Part shown: positions 34,506-42,198 of the stretch, piece by piece
Position numbering within the stretch: position 1 is the first letter of the stretch
How the letters are laid out: each line of letters opens with the position of its first letter
Origin: Bacteroidota bacterium
Lineage (GTDB): Bacteria > Bacteroidota > Bacteroidia > Cytophagales > Cyclobacteriaceae
Reading direction: 5' to 3'
Length of the DNA: 64,000 nucleotides
NCBI GenBank assembly: GCA_018267275.1
Contig: JAFDYV010000002.1
Coordinates: 62,001-126,000 of the forward strand
Made by a program: the position numbers and the translations under genes
Notes under the pieces: generated by a model
Databases searched by the model: none
Seen by the model: the letters and a program-made list of their open reading frames with translations, nothing else
What the model was told of the DNA's origin: nothing

Positions 34506-35012
34506 ATGTCAATAGTAAATCGCAAAATTAGTCAATTAAGTTTGCAACGACTTGCGATTTTTCTCTCGATTTTTCTGCTGCTAAACGCTTGTTCGGCCTC
34601 GCGCAAATCGAAGATGCGGGCGCAGGAAGTAGATGCTGTTATCCGTGCCGCGCGCGCCTATACTGGTACTCCTTATAAATGGGGAGGCACGACCCGTTCC
34701 GGAATCGATTGTTCAGGATTGACGGGCAATGCCTTCAATGCGATTAAACTGAATCTACCTCGAACTGCCGATGCGCAAGCACTTGTTGGTGAAAAAGTGA
34801 AACTCGCAGATTTAAAGCCTGGTGATTTGGTTTTTTTTGCCACAGGGAAAAAGAAGCGCGAGATTACGCATGTTGGCATTGTTACCGCTGTGAAATCGAA
34901 AGACAATATCAAGTTTATTCATGCATCCACTTCGTTGGGCGTGGTAGAGACTGATTTGTTTTCGGATTATTATAAAAAGAGGTTTCGCTTGGCGAGACGT
35001 GTGATTGACTAA
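34506..35012 (+). CDS. NlpC/P60 family lipoprotein (cell-wall peptidase)
   Basis: This 168-residue lipoprotein has the lipobox LLNAC with the lipidated cysteine at residue 29. The NlpC/P60 domain follows, with catalytic C69 in [10 protein letters not shown]122 in ITHVGIV and H139 in FIHAS. Such enzymes cut the peptide stems of peptidoglycan, usually between D-Glu and the diamino acid. The start is the ATG at 34506; the GTG one codon earlier would also fit. It is the smallest typical form (one catalytic domain, no SH3 domains), like E. coli Spr/MepS. It probably resides at the outer membrane and acts in wall growth. Confidence 0.95.
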   Translation: MSIVNRKISQLSLQRLAIFLSIFLLLNACSASRKSKMRAQEVDAVIRAARAYTGTPYKWGGTTRSGIDCSGLTGNAFNAIKLNLPRTADAQALVGEKVKLADLKPGDLVFFATGKKKREITHVGIVTAVKSKDNIKFIHASTSLGVVETDLFSDYYKKRFRLARRVID

Positions 35013-35015
35013 TCA

Positions 35016-35066
35016 TCGATACGGGATACTCGATCTTCGACTGTTCCAGCATCCGGTATCTTGAGT
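35016..35066. repeat. Imperfect extragenic repeat
   Basis: GATACGGG (35018-35025) and CCGGTATC (35053-35060) pair imperfectly, and AGCATCCGGTATCTTG (35049-35064) resembles AGCATCCAGTATCTAG in the repeat next to uvrB (13545-13560). It fills the space between the NlpC/P60 and AI-2E genes. Belonging to one dispersed family is inferred from this partial match only. Confidence 0.35.
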
Positions 35067-35081
35067 TTATATTAGCATTTT

Positions 35082-36152
35082 ATGGAAACAACCGGATTTA
35101 AGTTGAAAGTAGTTTACCAATATTTGGTGGTATTGGCGTTAACGATTGCCTTTTTGGTCTTGAGCAAAGACATTCTGATGCCCATGGCATTTGCAGCTCT
35201 TTTTTCGGTAGTGCTTTTGCCGGTGGTCAAGTTCTTTGGCAAGAAGATGGGTGAGATTGCCGCTATTAGCCTCACGCTTTTTTGTGTGTTGATTTTGATG
35301 CTGATGATTGGCTGGTTTGTGATTTCTCAACTTTCCAGTTTAGCGGCCAGCCTTCCTGACCTTGAGCAAAAATTCCTGGACTTGATTACGCAAATCAGCG
35401 ACTCGCTGAACAGCAAATTCAAAGTATCGACCACTGAGCAGGTTCAGTATTTGAAAGATGGGTTGAAAAATCTTTCGTCTTACTTGGGTTCTATTTTATT
35501 GTCGACCTCCTACTTGGCCTATTTTTTTGTGCAGGTACCGATTTATATTTTTTTGTTTCTCTTGTACCGAAATCGTTTCAAGGAATTTCTGCTGGCCATC
35601 AAGCCCGGTTCTGATTTGAAGTGGAAAGATGAGATTCAATCCATTGTGCGCGCCTATATATCGGGGCTCACGTTGGTAGTACTCATCGCTGGTGTTTTGA
35701 ACAGTATCGGTTTGTTGGTGTTGGGCATAGACCACGCGATTTTTTTTGGATTTTTGTCGGGAGCACTTACAATGATTCCGTACGTAGGCATTACGCTTGG
35801 AGCAGCTTTGCCTACATTGGTTGCGCTTATTACCAAAGATAATATTTGGTATGCGGTGGGCGTGGTAGCCGTGCATGGCGTGGTGCAGTTTCTCGAGGGG
35901 AATTTTATAACCCCTAAAATCACTGGTTCAAAAATTTCCATCAATGCCCTAGCTGCCATTGTTGCATTGTTGGTAGGTGGGAAAATTTGGGGTATTGCCG
36001 GAATGATTTTGGCGGTGCCAGCGGTGGGTGTGTTAAAGATACTCGTGAGCCATTCAAATAATTTGAAATCCCTTTCAATTTTATTGGGGGATGAAGAGAA
36101 CACAAGCACGCAACAGCCCTTGCCTCCCGATGCCCCGTCATCTAACGGATGA
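35082..36152 (+). CDS. AI-2E family (PerM/YdiK-like) transporter
   Basis: A 356-residue inner-membrane protein with about eight helices. The order is three N-terminal helices (LVVLALTIAFLVL and following), a central amphipathic region (LEQKFLDLITQISDSLNSKF), and a C-terminal block with the family motifs IPYVGITLGAALPTLVAL, HGVVQFLEGNFITPKI and WGIAGMILAVPAVGVLKI. Some members export AI-2 or act as Na+/H+ antiporters; the substrate here is unknown. The last 15 bases overlap, in the opposite direction, the end of the AraC-type gene, so the two are convergent with no room for a terminator between them. Confidence 0.93.
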   Translation: METTGFKLKVVYQYLVVLALTIAFLVLSKDILMPMAFAALFSVVLLPVVKFFGKKMGEIAAISLTLFCVLILMLMIGWFVISQLSSLAASLPDLEQKFLDLITQISDSLNSKFKVSTTEQVQYLKDGLKNLSSYLGSILLSTSYLAYFFVQVPIYIFLFLLYRNRFKEFLLAIKPGSDLKWKDEIQSIVRAYISGLTLVVLIAGVLNSIGLLVLGIDHAIFFGFLSGALTMIPYVGITLGAALPTLVALITKDNIWYAVGVVAVHGVVQFLEGNFITPKITGSKISINALAAIVALLVGGKIWGIAGMILAVPAVGVLKILVSHSNNLKSLSILLGDEENTSTQQPLPPDAPSSNG

Positions 36153-37043
36153 ATGCTGCATCAAGTACTTCTTAGGAGTAACGCCAAACTTTTTCTTAAA
36201 CGCTGCAATAAAATGGCTTGGGTTGGTATAGCCTACCTGATAGGCAGCTTCGTTCACCAAGTATTTTCCTGAATCAAGCAGCAGCCTGGATTGGTCTAGC
36301 TTGTGGTCAAGTAAAAAGCTATGAACCGTTTGTCCGTAAATTTCTTTAAATCCAGCTTTCAACTGATACTCATTGATGCTAACAACCTTGGCGAGTTCTT
36401 TCAAGCTGGGCGATGCCTCTAAGTTCTTTAAAAGGTATTCTTTGGCTTGCTTGATTTTCCTTACCGTTTCTTGGTCTTTTAAGAATGGGCAGGCTTCGCT
36501 GTTAGGTTGGCGGAGCGAAAAGTAAAGGCTTAATAACTCAAACACCTTACCGTGATAGTAAAGTTTTTGTGCGCTGTCACTCAATTGCGTTGTAAATAAC
36601 TGATTAAGAACCAGCATCAGCGAGGGTGGAATTTCCTTTTCGTCATAGAACTTCTGGTTGCTATTCTCCGGGTTTAGCAACGGAAGAGCGTCATTCACAA
36701 ATAATTGATGAAGGCTTTGCAGCGAAATCGTCATGAAGACCATTTTGGTTTGGGTAGCCAACAGCATGGAAAAGGGCATGTCCTTGTCGGGGTTATAAAA
36801 GAAGTAGTTGCGCTGCCGGGTAATTTCTCGGCTGTAATGTGGGCCAAATTGAAATACTGCACTCCCCGTTAAACAAAAGTAAAAGTGAATGATGCCTTTT
36901 GTGATTTGGTGATCTAAAGCTTGTGCATCCGCTGTTTCGTTCGCTGCAATCGACAGGGTAATGTCAGCCTTTTCATAAAGAGATTGCATTGAACATTTTT
37001 GAGTATTTTCTGGGTGAACCGGAGCTGCTAAAAGATCTTTCAT
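36138..37043 (-). CDS. AraC-family transcriptional regulator
   Basis: A 301-residue regulator with an unrecognised N-terminal sensor domain (about residues 1-195) and a C-terminal double helix-turn-helix domain: SLKELAKVVSINEYQLKAGF and VNEAAYQVGYTNPSHFIAAFKKKFGVTPKKY. The layout resembles PchR, the ferric-siderophore-responsive activator of uptake genes. It is divergent from a TonB receptor gene 150 bases away, which supports control of that uptake locus. Three 10-bp repeats at 37100-37129 exactly cover its own predicted promoter and are candidate operators, suggesting autorepression together with activation of the receptor. Confidence 0.92.
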   Translation of the reverse strand: MKDLLAAPVHPENTQKCSMQSLYEKADITLSIAANETADAQALDHQITKGIIHFYFCLTGSAVFQFGPHYSREITRQRNYFFYNPDKDMPFSMLLATQTKMVFMTISLQSLHQLFVNDALPLLNPENSNQKFYDEKEIPPSLMLVLNQLFTTQLSDSAQKLYYHGKVFELLSLYFSLRQPNSEACPFLKDQETVRKIKQAKEYLLKNLEASPSLKELAKVVSINEYQLKAGFKEIYGQTVHSFLLDHKLDQSRLLLDSGKYLVNEAAYQVGYTNPSHFIAAFKKKFGVTPKKYLMQHSSVR

Positions 37044-37099
37044 AATTAAAAAATGACAAAAATCATGTTATTAATGGTCCTGAAATCGGGATTTTCACT

Positions 37100-37129
37100 C
37101 AAAAGTATCCAAAAGTGATCAAAAACAAG
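37100..37129. promoter_or_regulatory. Three 10-bp direct repeats: candidate AraC operator
   Basis: CAAAAGTATC (37100-37109), CAAAAGTGAT (37110-37119) and CAAAAACAAG (37120-37129) follow one another with exactly one helical turn between equal positions. The first two share eight of ten bases in register. AraC-type proteins often bind tandem direct repeats. The site is 65-94 bases before the receptor start codon. Binding is inferred, not shown. Confidence 0.45.
37100..37129 (-). promoter_or_regulatory. Candidate promoter of the AraC-family gene
   Basis: On the minus strand CTTG (37129-37126) and TACTTTTG (37107-37100) are 18 bases apart. The -7 box matches TAnnTTTG exactly and the -33 box has one mismatch. 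The predicted start of transcription is about 50 bases before the ATG at 37043. The whole promoter coincides with the three direct repeats. Confidence 0.45.
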
Positions 37130-37180
37130 AGACTGGCATTAATTATTCTTTTTTGGGTATTTTTTCGAATACTGGCCTCA

Positions 37181-37188
37181 CATATTTG
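37181..37188 (+). promoter_or_regulatory. Candidate -7 element of the TonB receptor gene
   Basis: CATATTTG is one base from TAnnTTTG and ends 5 bases before the GTG start at 37194, so the transcript would be essentially leaderless. The nearest -33-like TTTG (37152-37155) is 25 bases upstream, which is too far for the consensus; an activator-dependent promoter would fit this. Confidence 0.35.
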
Positions 37189-37193
37189 CACCC

Positions 37194-39344
37194 GTGTTTA
37201 ATTATTTACTTCGATTGGTGGCTTTTGTTTCGTGCACGGTGTGCGTGATGTCATTGCGTGCGCAAGATGATTCCATCAAAGTGCGCGAATTAGAAGAAGT
37301 GGTGATTACAGCTACCCGCAACGAGCGAACCATGGGAGCATTGCCCATGCCCGTCACATTGGTGCAAACACCCATGATCAAAACCATGGGTTCTGTTCGC
37401 CTCAACGATGTGTTGACCGAGCAAACAGGTTTGGTGGTGGTGCCGCAGGTAAATGGTCAAGGCAATGGAATTCAGGTCCAGGGATTTAATCCAGATTATA
37501 CCCTCATCCTGTTGGATGGGGAACCAATCGTGGGCAGATACACGGGCTCCCTTGAACTTTCCAGACTTACTGTAGGGAATATTAAACAAGTTGAAATTGT
37601 CAAAGGCCCGTCTTCAAGTTTATATGGTTCGGAAGCACTGGCTGGAGTGATCAACATTATCACAGAAAGGCCGACTGCTAATACCGTTCGGCTTTCCTCG
37701 CGTTACGCAACTAATAATACCTTCGACATGAACGCTAATGCAGGTTTGGTTGGCAGGAAGTGGACAGCTTCTATTTTCGCAAATCGTTATAGTACGGATG
37801 GATATGATTTGTCGCCACAGAATTATGGCAAAACAGTTTCACCGTTCCGAAATTATACCATTACAAACAAACTTACATATAAATTTAACAAAGATACAGA
37901 GATCACAGTGTCGGGTCGTTGGTTCAACGAAAATCAAGACTTTGCCTTTGATGTACCAAGCAACAATACTTTCGTTCGCACGTATGGCGTGGGGCGTTCC
38001 AGCGATTGGAATTTGAACCCCGTGCTTCACCAACGATTTTCACAAAAAGTGAAGGGAACACTTCGTTATTACCAAACTAACTTTTCAACGGATACACAAT
38101 TGAAACGGCAGTCGGATGACAGTGTTACATACACAGATTACTTCAAACAAAAGTTTGCCCGGGTTGAGGCAAATCTCGAATATTTTCCTACTCTCAACCA
38201 TTCGTTGCTGTTAGGTGCTGGTCAAATTGATGAGTCGGTAGAAACTAGTCGATACGGAGATGCCACTCAAAGGCTGCAACAAACACGCTACGCATTTGTA
38301 CAACATGAGTGGACACCGATTCTTAACTTATCAGTTGTGTCTGGGGTCCGTTATGACAACAATCGGGTTTATGGAGATCAATTGAGCCCTAAGCTTTCAT
38401 TGCGTTATGACTGGTCGGATAACTTTGCGCTCAAAGTATCGGGTGGCTTTGGGTTCAAATCACCAGATTTCCGTCAACTATATTTCAATTTTACCAATAG
38501 TGCTGCTGGCGGTTACACGGTGTTAGGCACGGAAGTGGTTTTGTCTCAGATCGAAGATCTGTCAAGGAACGGGCAAATTAGTGCCATCATCGAAGATCCG
38601 AGCGTAATCGGAAAACTAAATGCCGAGCGTTCCATTTCCATCAACGGAGGATTCATACTCAAGCCACTTTTAGGATTTTCAATGGATTGCAATCTCTTTT
38701 ATAATTCAATCGATAATCTGATTGACACTCAAGTAGTGGCGATAACCACCAGTAACCAAAGTATCTACAGTTATAAAAATATACAAAGGGCTTACACTAC
38801 GGGCTTAGAAGCCAATGTTTCTTACCAGTTGCTTAAGAATTTGACAATTTCGACTGGATACCAGTTGCTATATGCTAAAGACAAAGACGTGGAAGAAAAC
38901 ATTCGAAATGGGGGCAGTTACAGTTTCTATCGTGATCCCAATACACTCGTTCAAGGCCGATTGACAACATCAGACTACTTCGGTCTGTACAACCGATCTC
39001 GCCACCAAGGAAATATCAAGATTTTTTATCGCGATGAGCGTTCGGGTTGGGAGGGGAGTATTCGCGTGTTATACCGTGGAAAGTTTGGCATAGGTGGTAT
39101 TCGTGGAAACATTCAAGGTGAAGTGGTTCCCTCATCCGATCGCGACAACAACGGGATATTGGACACGTATGATTTCTTTGTCAGTGGTTACGCGCTTACC
39201 AACTTATCAATAGCAAAGTCAATAAAAAGCTTGAGGCTTCAATTAGGTGTGGATAATCTCTTTGATTACACAGAGCCCATCTATATTCCCAACATTCCGG
39301 GGCGCCTCATTTACGGAAGCGTACAGTATACTTTGAAACTATAA
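37194..39344 (+). CDS. TonB-dependent outer-membrane receptor
   Basis: A 716-residue receptor with a GTG start and a signal peptide (MFNYLLRLVAFVSCTVCVMSLRAQ). A TonB-box-like stretch (LEEVVITATRNERTMG) leads into the plug domain (GSVRLNDVLTEQTGLVVVPQ, VEIVKGPSSSLYGSEALAGVINI) and then a 22-strand barrel ending in the aromatic-rich LIYGSVQYTLKL. There is no carboxypeptidase-like N-terminal domain and no SusD gene, so it is not a glycan-uptake SusC. The next gene encodes a HmuY-family lipoprotein, which suggests uptake of heme or another small cofactor. The AraC-type regulator diverges from it. Confidence 0.93.
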   Translation: MFNYLLRLVAFVSCTVCVMSLRAQDDSIKVRELEEVVITATRNERTMGALPMPVTLVQTPMIKTMGSVRLNDVLTEQTGLVVVPQVNGQGNGIQVQGFNPDYTLILLDGEPIVGRYTGSLELSRLTVGNIKQVEIVKGPSSSLYGSEALAGVINIITERPTANTVRLSSRYATNNTFDMNANAGLVGRKWTASIFANRYSTDGYDLSPQNYGKTVSPFRNYTITNKLTYKFNKDTEITVSGRWFNENQDFAFDVPSNNTFVRTYGVGRSSDWNLNPVLHQRFSQKVKGTLRYYQTNFSTDTQLKRQSDDSVTYTDYFKQKFARVEANLEYFPTLNHSLLLGAGQIDESVETSRYGDATQRLQQTRYAFVQHEWTPILNLSVVSGVRYDNNRVYGDQLSPKLSLRYDWSDNFALKVSGGFGFKSPDFRQLYFNFTNSAAGGYTVLGTEVVLSQIEDLSRNGQISAIIEDPSVIGKLNAERSISINGGFILKPLLGFSMDCNLFYNSIDNLIDTQVVAITTSNQSIYSYKNIQRAYTTGLEANVSYQLLKNLTISTGYQLLYAKDKDVEENIRNGGSYSFYRDPNTLVQGRLTTSDYFGLYNRSRHQGNIKIFYRDERSGWEGSIRVLYRGKFGIGGIRGNIQGEVVPSSDRDNNGILDTYDFFVSGYALTNLSIAKSIKSLRLQLGVDNLFDYTEPIYIPNIPGRLIYGSVQYTLKL

Positions 39345-39359
39345 ACACAAAAAAGCAAA

Positions 39360-40010
39360 ATGACAAATTCTATGAATTACCTAACGAAGTTTTTTTTGAT
39401 TGCGTTGTCGATCGCATTTTTAGAATCATGCAAGAGTAGTGACCCCGCTCCAGTAACACTCACAGGTACCACTGTAAAAGACTTGGCAGCTGATCCTCCC
39501 TCGGGAGGTTATAACCCAACCAACGGACAGCCCATTGGCGTTACTCGAAAATATACGTTGTTCAACTTTAAGACGGGTGCTATTATAGCAAATGCGGATA
39601 GTGCCACCGCTAAATGGGATATTGGTTTCAACGGTACCACCATCATTGTAAACGGTGGTACTAGCGGGCCCGGTAACGCAAGTGCGTTGGTTTTTACAGG
39701 GCTGTTTGATGATTTATCTGTTGCCCCTGATGGTGGTTACGCACAGGATAATAAAAACTCAACCACCGCTCCGTATGCTATTCCAAGAGGATCCGGCAAA
39801 GGCTGGTACCTGTATGATCCAGCTACCAACATCATCACTCCCAAAGCTGGCGTTGTGCTTGTTTTCAAAACAGCGGATGCCAAATATGCAAAAGCAGAGA
39901 TCTTAAGCTACTACAAAGGTGCGCCCGCTGCACCCTCTAACACTACACCCGATCGCTATTACACTTTTAGGTATCTTTATCAAGCGGATGGTTCAACAAA
40001 ATTGAAGTAG
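39360..40010 (+). CDS. HmuY-family lipoprotein lacking His and Met in the mature chain
   Basis: A 216-residue lipoprotein with signal MNYLTKFFLIALSIAFLESC (lipobox LESC) and an all-beta body of the HmuY type (KYTLFNFKTGAIIANADSATAKWDIGFNG, WYLYDPATNIITPKAGVVLVFKT, YYTFRYLYQADGSTKL). HmuY of Porphyromonas gingivalis takes heme with two histidines, and other homologues use methionines. After the lipid-anchored cysteine this chain has no histidine, methionine or further cysteine. Either tyrosines serve, or it binds another ligand. It starts 15 bases after the TonB receptor stop. A second ATG four codons in (39372) is an equally good start. Confidence 0.85.
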   Translation: MTNSMNYLTKFFLIALSIAFLESCKSSDPAPVTLTGTTVKDLAADPPSGGYNPTNGQPIGVTRKYTLFNFKTGAIIANADSATAKWDIGFNGTTIIVNGGTSGPGNASALVFTGLFDDLSVAPDGGYAQDNKNSTTAPYAIPRGSGKGWYLYDPATNIITPKAGVVLVFKTADAKYAKAEILSYYKGAPAAPSNTTPDRYYTFRYLYQADGSTKLK

Positions 40011-40014
40011 CCAA

Positions 40015-40719
40015 ATGCTGTCGCTGATACAAAAGATCCCGATTATCACCACCATTTTTTCGTTTTGGTTTGCGTGGGTGTTACACGCTAGGTGGAAGTC
40101 GAAGGCAAAGCCAGAATATTTGTTTTGGTGGATGGTTGGGGTTTTTTGTTACGGTTTAGGCACCTTTACTGAGTCGTGGGTGGGGTTGTTGGGTTGGAAT
40201 ACCTGGATATTTAAAGCTTGGTACATTTCAGGAGCTTTGCTTGGCGGCTTCCCGTTGGCGCAAGGGTCGGTATACCTTATGTTTTCCAAATCAACAGCCA
40301 ACAAAATGATGATGGCGGTGATTGCTCTGATTTTCATCGCTAGCGTGCTTGTGGTTTTGTCGCCTATCAAATATGAATTGGTGGAGACCACACGATTAAC
40401 GGGCAAAGTGCTTGATTGGAAATTTGTAAGGCTCATGACGCCATTCGTCAACTTGTATGCATTTGTTTTTTTGGTGGGCGGTGCAGCCTACTCTGCTTAC
40501 CGATATAGCAAAGACTTGGTTTTTAAGAACCGGTTTGTAGGAAACGTGTTGATCGCATTCGGTGGGTTATTGCCCGGCATAGGAGGCTCGTTTACTAAAT
40601 TTGGTTATACCGAAGTACTTTACGTGACGGAGATCATTGGCATCATTCTAATTTATACGGGGTATGCCACCATGCGAAAGGACACTACGTTATCACTATA
40701 CTCAGTTCAAAATACTTGA
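40015..40719 (+). CDS. Seven-helix membrane protein of unknown function
   Basis: A 234-residue inner-membrane protein with about seven hydrophobic segments: ITTIFSFWFAWVL, LFWWMVGVFCYGLGTF, WYISGALLGGFPLAQGSVYLMF, MMMAVIALIFIASVLVVL, LYAFVFLVGGAAYSAY, VLIAFGGLLPGIGGSF and VTEIIGIILIYTGYATM. The topology resembles histidine-kinase sensor-type seven-helix domains, but no cytoplasmic domain is attached. It starts 4 bases after the HmuY-family stop, so it is part of the receptor operon and could work in ligand handling across the inner membrane. I recognise no named family. Confidence 0.75.
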   Translation: MLSLIQKIPIITTIFSFWFAWVLHARWKSKAKPEYLFWWMVGVFCYGLGTFTESWVGLLGWNTWIFKAWYISGALLGGFPLAQGSVYLMFSKSTANKMMMAVIALIFIASVLVVLSPIKYELVETTRLTGKVLDWKFVRLMTPFVNLYAFVFLVGGAAYSAYRYSKDLVFKNRFVGNVLIAFGGLLPGIGGSFTKFGYTEVLYVTEIIGIILIYTGYATMRKDTTLSLYSVQNT

Positions 40720-40790
40720 GTGCCGTTTGTCACTTGCCAGTTTACCAAACAAGCCGTAACATTGCAGTCCTTTTGCAGGGATAATTGCAA

Positions 40791-40864
40791 GGGCCCATAG
40801 CTCAGCTGGTTAGAGCACCTGACTCATAATCAGGGGGTCGCTGGATCGTGCCCAGCTGGGCCCA
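40791..40864 (+). tRNA. tRNA with anticodon CAU (Ile2 or elongator Met)
   Basis: A full cloverleaf: acceptor GGGCCCA/TGGGCCC, D-arm with AGCTGGTTA loop, anticodon stem CCTGA/TCAGG with loop CTCATAA, and T-arm GCTGG/CCAGC. CCA is not encoded. The CAU anticodon can be isoleucine (with lysidine at C34), elongator methionine or initiator methionine. The GGTCGCTGG run before the T-loop resembles E. coli tRNA-Ile2, and the paired acceptor end argues against initiator. The T-loop is ATCGTGC instead of the usual TTCGAxC: bases 54 and 58 are A and T rather than T and A. Confidence 0.9.
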
Positions 40865-40877
40865 CAAATTTTTTCGA

Positions 40878-40912
40878 AAACAAGCGGCTTTTTACTGCCG
40901 CTTTTTTGTTTT
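40878..40912 (+). terminator. Intrinsic terminator after the tRNA
   Basis: The 7-bp stem AAGCGGC (40882-40888) / GCCGCTT (40897-40903) with an 8-base loop is followed by a T-rich run (TTTTGTTTT). It lies 17 bases after the end of the tRNA and ends that transcript before the M16 gene. Confidence 0.88.
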
Positions 40913-40939
40913 CCCAATATCTTCACATTACTTGTTCGT

Positions 40940-42175
40940 ATGCGCACCTTTCAAACCCATACACTAAAAAATGGCATCCGCGTGGTGCACAACCAGGTCA
41001 CTTCTACTAAAATTGTCCACTGCGGCATCATGCTCGATATTGGAAGCCGTGACGAAACAACGGCCAACCAGGGTATTGCACACTTTTGGGAGCACATGGC
41101 CTTTAAGGGAACCAAAAAACGGAATGCCTTTCATATCTTGAATCGGCTGGAGGTGTTGGGTGGCGAGCTCAATGCCTATACCGACAAGGAAAAAATCATG
41201 TTCTATGCCTCTTTGCGAAATGAATATGCAGAACGCGCGATTGAACTTCTGGCAGATATCACCTTCCAAGCTACGTTTCCGCATGAGCAAATTGAACGCG
41301 AGCGCAAAGTGATTTTGGAGGAAATGTCTATGTACCACGATGATCCTGAGGATTCACTTCAAGACGAGTTTGATAAAGTAATTTTTGGTGGGCATTCGTT
41401 GGGTATGAATATTTTGGGGACCGAGAAAACCGTTGGCGGATTTAAACGAAAAGACTTTTTGGATTTTGTAAAAGGCCACCTCGATACCCGCAAAATTGTA
41501 TTCACTTGCGTAGGCGACCTATCTATGGAAAAAGTGGTGGCCTTAGCGGAGAGATACCTCAGTCAAGTTCCCAAGACAATTTCCAAACGAAAGCGCCCAA
41601 AATTTTCAGGCTACAAGCCCAAGGAGGTAGTGATTCAGCGACCAGTTAAGCAAGCCCGATGTGCCATTGGCCGAACCGCTTATCCTTTATCAGACGAGAA
41701 ACGCAGTCCGTTTTATATGCTCACAAGCATCTTAGGGGGGGCAGGCATGAACTCCCGGTTGAATTTGGCGTTGCGCGAGAAACACGGGTTTGTGTATTCG
41801 ATTGGCTCGCAGTTTATTCCGTTTACCGATACGGGAATATTCGTAACATCGTTTGGCACAGAACCCGGCCAATTGAAGAAAAGCATAGAGTTGGTGAAGA
41901 TTGAACTTCAAAAACTTTGCGATGAGCGACTAGATGTGCGGCAGTTAGCGGCCAGCAAAGAGCAATTGTTAGGGCAAATTGCCATGGCCGAAGAAAGTAA
42001 CATCAGTTTTATGATGATGATGGCGCGCAATCTGCTCGATTTGAATAGAGTGATTACCTTTGATGAAATTCAGGAACGGATTAAAACCACTACAGCAGCC
42101 AAGTTGCAAGAGCTGGCCAACGAAATGTTTGACCCTCGAAAACTAAGCTACCTGCTGATGGTTCCAAATTCGTAA
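40940..42175 (+). CDS. M16 family zinc protease (processing-peptidase type)
   Basis: This 411-residue metalloprotease has the inverted zinc motif HxxEH at H48, E51, H52 (IAHFWEHMAFKG), with the third ligand glutamate in the NEYAERAIELL region. The C-terminal non-catalytic M16 domain carries GGAGMNSRLNLALREKHGFVYSI. It is closest to the single-subunit bacterial peptidases related to mitochondrial processing peptidase beta. No signal peptide is seen, so it is probably cytoplasmic, unlike the periplasmic pitrilysins. The ATG lies 28 bases after the tRNA terminator. It is followed after 23 bases by the SGNH hydrolase gene. Confidence 0.94.
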   Translation: MRTFQTHTLKNGIRVVHNQVTSTKIVHCGIMLDIGSRDETTANQGIAHFWEHMAFKGTKKRNAFHILNRLEVLGGELNAYTDKEKIMFYASLRNEYAERAIELLADITFQATFPHEQIERERKVILEEMSMYHDDPEDSLQDEFDKVIFGGHSLGMNILGTEKTVGGFKRKDFLDFVKGHLDTRKIVFTCVGDLSMEKVVALAERYLSQVPKTISKRKRPKFSGYKPKEVVIQRPVKQARCAIGRTAYPLSDEKRSPFYMLTSILGGAGMNSRLNLALREKHGFVYSIGSQFIPFTDTGIFVTSFGTEPGQLKKSIELVKIELQKLCDERLDVRQLAASKEQLLGQIAMAEESNISFMMMMARNLLDLNRVITFDEIQERIKTTTAAKLQELANEMFDPRKLSYLLMVPNS

Positions 42176-42198
42176 AAGCTAGTGCAAATTGCTGCTGC

